A DNA stretch of 12,206 nucleotides from CAZGAQ01 sp964523405 (GTDB taxonomy: Bacteria > Planctomycetota > Phycisphaerae > UBA1845 > Fen-1342), in NCBI GenBank assembly GCA_964523405.1, contig CAZGAQ010000062.1:1-12206 (forward strand), in the 5' to 3' direction. Positions within the stretch are counted from its first letter, which is position 1, and every line of letters begins with the position of its first letter. Made by a program: the position numbers and the translations under genes. The notes beneath the pieces were generated by a model that was not told where the DNA came from, made no database searches, and saw nothing but the letters and a program-made list of their open reading frames with translations. Below, piece after piece: positions 1 to 6,138 of this stretch.

Positions 1-1833
1 ATCGACTGCTGGTGGGACGCGGGCAGCATGCCCTTCGCGCAATGGGGCTTCCCGCATCAGGCGGGCAGCATCGCGCAGTTCATCGAGCGCTTCCCCGCCG
101 ACTTCATCAGCGAAGCCATCGACCAAACTCGCGGCTGGTTCTACGGCCTGCTCGCCATCAGCACGCTGCTGTTCGGTGAGCGCGCCGTCACCGAGGCGGC
201 GCGCGGTGCCGCCCCGGCCACGACCGGCCGGTGGAAGCAGTGGGTGCAGTGGTTGCTCGGCGAGGGCGCGCTGCAGCACGTCGTGCCGCCCGCGAAGGAG
301 CCGGCCGACCGGTACCCGATGCCCTACAAGACCTGCATCGTCCTCGGCCACGTCATGGGCGAAGACGCCCTGAAGATGTCCAAGCGCAAGAAGAACTACA
401 AGGAGCCGGGGTACGTCTTCGACACCTACGGCGCCGACGCGATGCGCTGGTTCTTCTACAGCGCCCAAACGCCGTGGACCTCGATCCGCTTCCAGGAAGC
501 CAACATCCGCGACGCGCAGCGCGAATTCCTCGTCCGCCTCTACAACGTGTTCAGCTTCTTCAACATCTACGCGAACATCGACGGCTTCGTTGCGCATCCG
601 ACGCAGGGCTCGCCGTGGCGCCCGACGGCCGAACGTTGCGAGCTCGACCGCTGGATCGTCAGCGAGTTGCAGCGGACCATCGCCTTCGTGCGCGAGAAGC
701 TCGACGCCTTCGAGAACTACCCCGCCGCGACGCGGCTGTCCGACTTTGTGGATGCGCTGAGCAACTGGTACGTGCGCCGCTCGCGCGACCGCTTCTGGAA
801 GAGCGAAAAGGACCAGGACAAGTGGGACGCGTACCACACGCTCTACGGCGTCCTCTTCACCCTCAGCAAACTCATGGCCCCCTTCACCCCGTTCTTCGCG
901 GAGGTGATGTACCAGAATCTCGCGGGGAGTTCTGAATTCAGAGTTCAAAGTTCTGAGTTGAAGAATGGCGCCGCAGCCGGCAGCGCTCCATCCGCCGCTC
1001 CCAACTCAGCACTCAGCACGCGGCACTCAGAATTGTCCGTGCATCTCTGCGACTACCCCGTCGCCGCCCCCGACCTCATCGACGAATCGCTCGCTCAGGA
1101 GATGGACCTCGTCCGCGACATCGTCTCTCTCGGCCGCGCGGCTCGCACCAACGCCAAGCTCAAAGTCCGGCAGCCGCTCGGTCTCGCTGAGATCGTCCTC
1201 GTGCGGCAGGAGCACGCCGGCTGGCTCGCCGGCCACGCCGACCTGATCGCCGAAGAGCTGAACATCAAGCACGTCGAGTTCACGACGCAGGCCGACCAGT
1301 ACGTGACCTATCAGATCAAGCCGGAGTTCAAAGCGCTCGGGCCCAAGTTCGGCAAGCTCGCCCCGCGCGTCGCGGCCGAAGTGCAGAAACTCGACGCGCA
1401 CGCGGCGCGGCAGACGCTGTCATCCGGCGGAGCGCTGACGGTCTACGTCGACGGCCAGTCGCTGCAGCTTACCGGCGACGAAGTGCAGGTGCGGCTGGAA
1501 GCCAAGCCGGGTTGGTCGGCGGCGCAGGGCCGCGCCGGTGTGATCGTCGTGAAGACGGAGCTGACGCCCGAGCTGATCGAAGAGGGCGTCGTCCGGGAAC
1601 TGGTCCACCACGTGCAAGGCGTCCGCAAGGACCTGAACCTCGCGTACGAGGCTCGCATCACGCTGCGCCTGGAGACGACGCCGGAGCTGCAGGCGATCGT
1701 GCAGCGCCACGTCGAGACGCTCCGCCGCGAGTGCCTGGTGGATGAAGCCGGCTTCGGCGCGGTGACCACGGGCGAAATCCGCGAGGTGAAGGTCGAAGGC
1801 CACGCCACAAAGTTGGCAGTGGAAGTGCGCTAG
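1..1833 (+). CDS. ileS: Isoleucyl-tRNA synthetase, C-terminal part (5' end outside window)
   Basis: Charges tRNA-Ile with isoleucine in the cytoplasm. Frame 1 is open from the first base (IDCWWDAGSMPFAQ...), so the true start lies upstream, together with the HIGH motif and editing domain. Visible parts are the end of the Rossmann catalytic core, the KMSKR signature at 373-387 followed by KKNY, the helical anticodon-binding domain (about 640-900 and 1040-1200), and a C-terminal domain with VRELVHHVQGVRKDLNL. The KMSKRKKNY form and the lack of a C-terminal cysteine zinc ribbon fit the eukaryotic-like IleRS2 class, which is often tolerant of mupirocin (family knowledge, untested here). About 45 residues sit between STLLF and PYKTCIVLGHV, a family-variable insertion. 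A 36-residue insertion derived from a repeat lies between YQNLAG and SVHLCDYP (see the repeat at 927-1035). The downstream PHP gene starts 251 bases later, so co-transcription is doubtful. Confidence 0.96.
   Translation: MDCWWDAGSMPFAQWGFPHQAGSIAQFIERFPADFISEAIDQTRGWFYGLLAISTLLFGERAVTEAARGAAPATTGRWKQWVQWLLGEGALQHVVPPAKEPADRYPMPYKTCIVLGHVMGEDALKMSKRKKNYKEPGYVFDTYGADAMRWFFYSAQTPWTSIRFQEANIRDAQREFLVRLYNVFSFFNIYANIDGFVAHPTQGSPWRPTAERCELDRWIVSELQRTIAFVREKLDAFENYPAATRLSDFVDALSNWYVRRSRDRFWKSEKDQDKWDAYHTLYGVLFTLSKLMAPFTPFFAEVMYQNLAGSSEFRVQSSELKNGAAAGSAPSAAPNSALSTRHSELSVHLCDYPVAAPDLIDESLAQEMDLVRDIVSLGRAARTNAKLKVRQPLGLAEIVLVRQEHAGWLAGHADLIAEELNIKHVEFTTQADQYVTYQIKPEFKALGPKFGKLAPRVAAEVQKLDAHAARQTLSSGGALTVYVDGQSLQLTGDEVQVRLEAKPGWSAAQGRAGVIVVKTELTPELIEEGVVRELVHHVQGVRKDLNLAYEARITLRLETTPELQAIVQRHVETLRRECLVDEAGFGAVTTGEIREVKVEGHATKLAVEVR
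927..1035. repeat. Palindromic heptad-repeat element inserted in-frame in ileS
   Basis: The left arm (927-960) is built of 7-base units: GAGTTCT, GAATTCA, GAGTTCA, AAGTTCT, GAGTTG. The right arm (1002-1035) is the inverse: CAACTCA, GCACTCA, GCACGCG, GCACTCA, GAATTG. The arms match as inverted repeats at about 24 of 33 positions and flank a 41-base GC-rich centre. The DNA is visibly AT-richer than the surrounding gene. In protein terms it adds about 36 low-complexity residues (SSEFRVQSSELKNG ... STRHSEL) in a surface segment before the conserved VHLCDYP. Similar GAACTCAG-type elements are recalled as dispersed repeats in some bacterial genomes. Calling it mobile is an inference. Confidence 0.75.
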
Positions 1834-2020
1834 CGGATCTGGATGTCCAGGCGGCTGGCGCTCGGCGTTGGTGGGAGGGGTTGATGCGCGTCTCTCACCT
1901 GGCGCAGGTCGCTTCCCGTGCACGCGGCACGACTGCGGTCCTAACTTCAAAGCTGCCTTTCGGTTGCGCCGTACCCGGCGCGTCTACGACGCGCTGAGCG
2001 CAGCGGAAATTGCGCGAATT

Positions 2021-2050
2021 TTCGTCTCGCCTTGGCGAAGGCCTTACAAT
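2021..2050 (+). promoter_or_regulatory. Possible promoter of the PHP gene; rest of 1834-2084 otherwise featureless
   Basis: TACAAT at 2045-2050 is a good -10 match, and the only -35 candidate at suitable distance is a poor one (TTCGTC, 2021-2026, 18-base spacer). A small GCCTT-GGCG-AAGGC hairpin (2029-2042) abuts the -10. Predicted transcription starts near 2057, giving a leader of about 28 bases. Nothing convincing was seen in the remainder of the 251-base gap after ileS: no protein-like frame and no T-run terminator. Confidence 0.3.
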
Positions 2051-2084
2051 CAGAGGCCAGAAGTAGTACAAACGACGAAGCGCT

Positions 2085-3029
2085 ATGCGAGACTTGCTGA
2101 CGTTTACACTGGACCGGACGACCCGCGGTGACGCGGATGAAGGGCCATGTCGGCTCGCGCCGACGACCCGCATTGACTTCCATTGCCACTCGACCTTCTC
2201 CGACGAACACCTGACGTTCCTGCCCGGCATGGTGTGGCACCCGCTGCTGCGCCCCGAGCAGGTCTACGACGTCGCCAAGTCGCGCGGCATGGACTTCGTC
2301 ACGATCACGGACCACGATACGATCGACGGTTGCCTGGATCTGCTGGATCGGCGGGGGCCGCTGGCGGACTTCATCGTCGGCGAGGAAGTCTCCGTCCGCT
2401 TCCCGGAGGACGGCACGCTGATCCACATCAACGTCTACGACATTGACGAGGAGCAGCACCGCGAAATCTGCCGGCTACGCGGCAACCTCTACGAGCTGGT
2501 CACCTACCTCCGTCAGCGGGGCAAGCTGTACGTGCTGAACCACATGACCTGGACGGCCCAAGGCCGCGTACTCAAGCCGTGGCAGATTGAGGCGATGCTC
2601 GCGCACTTCGACGTGTTCGAGGGTCTCAACGGTGCCCGCAGCTACCTGCACAATGCGTTCGTCTGGCAGGCGACCGAGGGGCACAACAAAGTGCTCGTTG
2701 GCGGCAGTGACTCGCACACGTTCCGCATCGGCAAGACGTACACGCGGACGCGCGGCGCGACGGTGGCCGAGGTGCTGGCGCACGTGCGGGCCGGCGTGGC
2801 GACACCCTGCGGCGCCTTCGGTACGCCCGAGCAATTGCGTGAAGACGTCTGGCTCACCCTGCAGCGCGCCGTCGAGCAAGGCCTCGCCGACGCGACCGGC
2901 CGCTGGCAGCGCTTCGGCTACCGCCTCGTGCGGCAGATCGGCAAGCGGCTGCACCCCCTCGTGTGCCTGGGCTACCACAAGCACCAGGATGCGCTGATCC
3001 GCGGCTTCGTGCAGGCCCTGCCGGCCTAA
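2085..3029 (+). CDS. PHP-domain metal-dependent phosphoesterase
   Basis: A 314-residue cytoplasmic protein of the PHP superfamily, whose members hydrolyse phosphoesters using a cluster of metal ions. Metal-ligand motifs are visible in order: HCHS at 33-36, TITDHDT at 73-79, GEEVSV at 99-104, H114, NHM at 152-154 and GGSDSH at 206-211. These fit the trinuclear PHP site. The substrate cannot be read from sequence; relatives include histidinol phosphatase, nucleotide or oligonucleotide 3'-5' phosphatases, and the polymerase PHP domain. Conservation starts at about residue 27 (TTRIDFHCHS). The first 26 residues could be non-native, but the ATG at 2085 has a GAAG a few bases upstream and no better in-frame ATG precedes the motif. 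The C-terminal 70 residues (from about LREDVWLTLQ) are helical and basic, outside the PHP core, with no family recognised. It stands alone between ileS and convergent STAS. Confidence 0.85.
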   Translation: MRDLLTFTLDRTTRGDADEGPCRLAPTTRIDFHCHSTFSDEHLTFLPGMVWHPLLRPEQVYDVAKSRGMDFVTITDHDTIDGCLDLLDRRGPLADFIVGEEVSVRFPEDGTLIHINVYDIDEEQHREICRLRGNLYELVTYLRQRGKLYVLNHMTWTAQGRVLKPWQIEAMLAHFDVFEGLNGARSYLHNAFVWQATEGHNKVLVGGSDSHTFRIGKTYTRTRGATVAEVLAHVRAGVATPCGAFGTPEQLREDVWLTLQRAVEQGLADATGRWQRFGYRLVRQIGKRLHPLVCLGYHKHQDALIRGFVQALPA

Positions 3030-3067
3030 CGCGGTAGAGCGGCTTTCCCCCGAATTGCTGGCGCCCA

Positions 3068-3088
3068 GTAGCGCAGGCCCCCGCCTGC
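3068..3088. repeat. GTAGCGCAG-type hairpin between convergent genes
   Basis: GTAGC followed by GCAGGC (3073-3078), a CCCC loop and GCCTGC (3083-3088) forms a perfect 6-bp stem. It lies between the stop of the PHP gene and the stop of the convergent STAS gene, so it could help end transcripts, but no T-run follows. The same GTAGCGCAG opening recurs with another hairpin at 9187-9208. No gene was seen in 3030-3184. Confidence 0.45.
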
Positions 3089-3184
3089 CCGGAACGCCTG
3101 TGAGGGGTGCCTGACGTCGCACGTGGCCTTGCAGACCATGCCGCAAGAGCGGAACCGCCCCAGCGCCCGTCGCCGTCCGCCGCC

Positions 3185-3532
3185 CTACGCCCCGATCTGC
3201 AGCGCCGCCAGCCCGCTCGGCACGTCGTCCACGAAGTCAAAGATGCGGTCCAGCCCGGTGACCAGGAACACGCCCCATACGCGCGTGCTCACGCCGACCA
3301 GTTTCAGACGCCGCTGATTCGAGATCGTGACGAGCTTCCGGAGCTTGAGGAGCTTGGCGATGTTCGACGAGTTCAGGTAGCTGGTGCCCGCGAAGTTCAG
3401 CAGGACGTCCTGCCGCGGGTCGCGCGTGCACAGCTCAATGACGGCCGCCAGGTCGTCGGTGAGCTGCGGGTCGTCACCCAGCTCCGCGAGAACGATCGTG
3501 TCGGACCATTGTTCGACGGACATGGTCGGCAT
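3185..3532 (-). CDS. Single-domain STAS protein (anti-sigma-factor-antagonist-like)
   Basis: A 115-residue protein read from the ATG at 3532 (MPTMSVEQWSD...). It is a STAS domain, the fold of SpoIIAA/RsbV-type regulators that bind anti-sigma kinases or act in partner-switching modules. The core signature is DVLLNFAGTSYLNSSNIAKL at 42-61, where NSSN (54-57) sits where SpoIIAA has its phosphorylated DSSG serine. Ser55 or Ser56 is therefore the likely phospho-site (inference). The C-terminal part has VWGVFLVTGLDRIFDF. The frame extends upstream to 3610, but a TTGACA/TATCGT promoter overlaps that extension, so the start is 3532 or 3523 (MSVEQW). No anti-sigma kinase or sigma factor is adjacent, so the partner is unknown. 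The HNH gene lies upstream on the same strand with a gap of about 94 bases. Confidence 0.82.
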   Translation of the reverse strand: MPTMSVEQWSDTIVLAELGDDPQLTDDLAAVIELCTRDPRQDVLLNFAGTSYLNSSNIAKLLKLRKLVTISNQRRLKLVGVSTRVWGVFLVTGLDRIFDFVDDVPSGLAALQIGA

Positions 3533-3580
3533 CCCGAGACAAAGACCACGGGGCGCACACCGGCACCCGAACGAGCGCGG

Positions 3581-3610
3581 ACGATACGGCCGCGCGACCG
3601 GAGTTGTCAA
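3581..3610 (-). promoter_or_regulatory. Promoter of the STAS gene
   Basis: On the minus strand TTGACA (3610-3605), an exact consensus -35, is followed by an 18-base spacer and TATCGT (3586-3581). Transcription would start near 3574, leaving a leader of about 42-51 bases. This argues that the STAS gene is transcribed separately from the HNH gene whose stop is at 3627. Confidence 0.55.
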
Positions 3611-3626
3611 CGGGGAAGGGGGACGA

Positions 3627-4256
3627 CTACTTCAGCTCGACGTTCCAGTACGCGAAGTCGAGGAACTGCTTCCAGCTCGCGTACTTGGATTCTGACAGCT
3701 TGATCGTCAGGATCGGCGAACGGCGTGGGCGCCGCGGCACCGAGATCAGCTTCATGTGGGCCTGCTCGGGTGTTCGCCCGCCCTTGCGGACGTTGCAGTG
3801 GACGCAGGCACAGACGATATTCTCCCACGTGTTCTCGCCGCCCTGGGAGCGGGGGATGACGTGGTCGAGGCTCAACTCGCTCGTGGGGAAGCGCTTGCCG
3901 CAGTACTGGCAGCGGTTGGAGTCCCGCGCGAACAGGTTCCGCCGGTTGAGCTTGACGCGGGTCTGCGGCAGCTTCTCGTAGGCCAGCAAGCGGATGATCT
4001 TGGGCACGGCGATCTGAAAGCGCACGGTGCGAATCCAGTCGTGCTGTTCGGGCTCGAAGCGACGTTTGGCCGCGCTGACCTCCACCCAGTCCGTGAAGTC
4101 GTAGGATGCGTAGCTGCCTTCGTCGACCGAGATGACCTCGGCGAGGTCGCTATAGAGCAACGTGAGGGCCCGGCGCGCACTCACCACCCGCACCGCCATA
4201 TACAGGCGATTCAGGAGGAGGACGCTCGCGGAAAGGGCAGCCTCACCGTCAGCCAT
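3627..4256 (-). CDS. HNH endonuclease family protein
   Basis: A 209-residue protein of the widespread bacterial HNH family that starts with SVLLLNRLYMAV. The N-terminal about 100 residues are the conserved family-specific part (VRRAL-like VSARRALTLLY, then VRFQIAVPKIIRLLAYEKLP). The HNH module follows: CQYC at 116-119, LDHVIPRSQGG at 130-140, WEN at 144-146 and CVHCN at 151-155. The two CxxC pairs should bind structural zinc, and His132 with Asn146/Asn155 forms the beta-beta-alpha metal site. All key residues are present, so it is probably an active metal-dependent DNase. The cellular role of these stand-alone HNH proteins is not established; they are common chromosomal genes in many phyla and need not mark a mobile element or restriction system. 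No methyltransferase, phage or transposase gene is nearby. Only a weak GGGG precedes the ATG. Confidence 0.88.
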   Translation of the reverse strand: MADGEAALSASVLLLNRLYMAVRVVSARRALTLLYSDLAEVISVDEGSYASYDFTDWVEVSAAKRRFEPEQHDWIRTVRFQIAVPKIIRLLAYEKLPQTRVKLNRRNLFARDSNRCQYCGKRFPTSELSLDHVIPRSQGGENTWENIVCACVHCNVRKGGRTPEQAHMKLISVPRRPRRSPILTIKLSESKYASWKQFLDFAYWNVELK

Positions 4257-4311
4257 TGGTCGACCCCACGACAGCTTCTACAGATAGCGGTTCCATAGTC
4301 CGCACACACGA

Positions 4312-4340
4312 ATTCTAGGGTACGCGGCGGCGGCGAGCAA
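4312..4340 (-). promoter_or_regulatory. Promoter of the HNH gene
   Basis: Minus-strand TTGCTC (4340-4335), a 17-base spacer and TAGAAT (4317-4312). The -10 matches consensus at 5 of 6 and the spacing is ideal; the -35 keeps only TTG. Transcription would start near 4305, about 48 bases before the ATG. Confidence 0.45.
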
Positions 4341-4417
4341 GGCCAATCTTGACCGGGCGGCGCGCGGGGCGCCCTCCGCGTGCGCCGGGCCCGTGACTTG
4401 CGGATCGCAGCAAGGGG

Positions 4418-5929
4418 CTACAACTGCGCCGCGATGCGGCGGAAGTGGTACCCCATGATCGCCAGTTGCATCGCCTCCCCAAACTTGCGCGGGTGCTGCA
4501 GCAGCGAGCGGACGACAAATTTCCAGTATTCCCGCCGGCCGCGTGTCCAGACCCCCATGACCCACAGCGAGTGGAAGAAGGCGCGAAAATCGCTCCAGGG
4601 ACGCCGCACGCGCGGTCCGCGCGTCCGGTAGTTCGCCAGAAACGTGAGCGTCCGTGCGTAGTACGCGCGCGGCGCATACAGCCTCTTCACGAGCGCGCGA
4701 TAGCCCGCCAGCAGCCGATCGCGATCCAGACGCGGCACGAAGTTCAGCACCGCGTCCAGGTTGTTGCCCGTGCTGGCCCGCAGGATGCGGCCCTCTTCCT
4801 GCAGACGGGCAAACAGGCGCGTCTGCGGCAGGGCGTTAAGCAGGCCAACCATCGCGGTCACGATTCCCGCGGACTGGATGAAATGATCCTGCCGCTCGCA
4901 GATGTCGCTCGGGTCGTTGTCGAAGCCCACAATGAACCCGCCCATCACCTCGAGGCCGGCATGCTGGATCTTGCGCACCGCTTCCAGCAGGTCGCGATGC
5001 GTGTTCTGGTTCTTGGCGCATTCCGCGAGGCTGGCTTCCTCGGGCGTTTCCAGCCCGATAAAGACCTTCTTGAAGCCGGCGGCCACCATCAGCTCGAGCA
5101 GCTCCGGGTCGTCCGCGAGGTTGACCGACGCTTCCGTCAGGAATGCGATGGTAACGCGCCGCTGCTCGCGCCAGGCGACGAGGGCGCGCAACAGGGCTTT
5201 CGCGTTCGGGCGGTGCCCGATGAAGTTGTCATCCACGATGAAGACCGGGCCGGCCCAGCCGCGCGCCAGCAGCGCGTCCAGCTCGGCGATCAGTTGCGGC
5301 GGGCTCTTCAGCCGCGGGACCCGCCCGTACAGCGCCACGATGTCGCAGAACTCGCAGTTGAAGGGGCAGCCGCGCGAGAACTGCACGGCCATGGTCGCGT
5401 AATCGCGCATCGCGACCAGATCCCAGCGCGGGGCGGGCGTCCCCCGCAGGTCCGGCCGCGTGTTACCGTCATACAGCGGTGCGAGTTGTCCGCGGCGCAT
5501 GTCCGCGATGAGCTGCGGCACGATGTCCTCGGCTTCCCCGAGCACCATGTGAATCCGACCGGCCGGCGCCGTGGCGCCCTCGGTCGCGTTCGGCTCGGCG
5601 GCGAAGCGCGCATGCCCCGTCGTGAACAGCGGGCCACCGGCGATCACCGTCTTACCGTGCGCGCTGCAGCGGGCGAGTACCTCGCGCGCCGACGCCTCCT
5701 GCACGAGCATCGCCGAAACCAGCACGTAGTCGGCCCACATCACATCGGCATCGCTCAACCGGCGCACGTTCAGATCGACCAGGCGCAGCTTCCACTCGGT
5801 CGGCAGCATCCCGGCTACCGTCAGCAGCCCGAGGGGCGGAAAAGCGGCCTTGCGCGAGACGAACGGCAGGACGTGTCGGAAGCTCCAGAACGTATCCGGC
5901 GTGGCCGGAGATACGAGCAAGATGTTCAT
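4418..5929 (-). CDS. B12-binding-domain radical SAM protein, DUF4070 type
   Basis: A 503-residue enzyme with three parts. Residues 1-150 are an N-terminal cobalamin-binding-like Rossmann domain starting MNILLVSPATPDTFWSFRH, with VIAGGPLFTT at 95-104. Residues about 178-390 are a radical SAM core with the iron-sulfur signature GCPFNCEFC (Cys188, Cys192, Cys195) and FIGLETPEEASL. The C-terminal DUF4070-like region ends in EYWKFVVRSLLQHPRKFGEA. No DxHxxG motif is seen in the B12 domain, so cobalamin, if bound, would lack that lower histidine ligand. The architecture resembles HpnP/HpnR, the hopanoid methylases, but the family is broad and most members have no known substrate. No hopanoid genes are in the window, so methylation of a lipid or other carbon skeleton is only inferred. 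About 15 extra residues (AEPNATEGATAPAGR) interrupt the B12 domain. It is divergent from the TMTC-like gene. Confidence 0.88.
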   Translation of the reverse strand: MNILLVSPATPDTFWSFRHVLPFVSRKAAFPPLGLLTVAGMLPTEWKLRLVDLNVRRLSDADVMWADYVLVSAMLVQEASAREVLARCSAHGKTVIAGGPLFTTGHARFAAEPNATEGATAPAGRIHMVLGEAEDIVPQLIADMRRGQLAPLYDGNTRPDLRGTPAPRWDLVAMRDYATMAVQFSRGCPFNCEFCDIVALYGRVPRLKSPPQLIAELDALLARGWAGPVFIVDDNFIGHRPNAKALLRALVAWREQRRVTIAFLTEASVNLADDPELLELMVAAGFKKVFIGLETPEEASLAECAKNQNTHRDLLEAVRKIQHAGLEVMGGFIVGFDNDPSDICERQDHFIQSAGIVTAMVGLLNALPQTRLFARLQEEGRILRASTGNNLDAVLNFVPRLDRDRLLAGYRALVKRLYAPRAYYARTLTFLANYRTRGPRVRRPWSDFRAFFHSLWVMGVWTRGRREYWKFVVRSLLQHPRKFGEAMQLAIMGYHFRRIAAQL

Positions 5930-6008
5930 GCGTCATCCAAGTTGGCCCGGGAGTTTCGGGGCCGGTCGGGTGGGCGGGCGCGGCCGGCTCATCCAGGAAG
6001 GCCGGCGC

Positions 6009-6037
6009 ACTGTAGCCCCTGGTGGCAGGGGGCACAA
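6009..6037 (-). promoter_or_regulatory. Promoter of the radical SAM gene with palindromic spacer
   Basis: Minus-strand TTGTGC (6037-6032), a 17-base spacer and TACAGT (6014-6009), giving a start near 6002 and a leader of about 73 bases. The spacer contains a perfect palindrome, CCCCTG-GTGG-CAGGGG (6016-6031), lying exactly between the two hexamers. That is where a repressor or a MerR-type regulator would bind; the regulatory role is inferred. Confidence 0.4.
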
Positions 6038-6103
6038 GAGAATTCCGGATTCCCGTGCGCGGGGCGGCGGGCGCGGACGGGCAGGATGTCCCGTGCGCGA
6101 CGC

Positions 6104-6132
6104 TTGCAGGCCTGTCGGCAACCTGCGATAAA
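6104..6132 (+). promoter_or_regulatory. Promoter of the TMTC-like gene, leaderless arrangement
   Basis: TTGCAG (6104-6109), a 17-base spacer and GATAAA (6127-6132). The ATG at 6139 begins 6 bases after the -10, so the predicted transcript begins at or beside the start codon. No Shine-Dalgarno sequence is present. Confidence 0.4.
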
Positions 6133-6138
6133 GCGCGC

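Noticed and set aside
3533..3610. N-terminal extension of the STAS protein from the ATG at 3610.
   Set aside because: The segment coincides with a TTGACA-N18-TATCGT promoter, and its translation (Arg/Cys-rich) is outside the STAS fold.
3627..4256. HNH gene considered as part of a restriction or phage-defence island.
   Set aside because: No methyltransferase, integrase, phage or toxin-antitoxin gene is adjacent, and this HNH family is a common stand-alone chromosomal gene.
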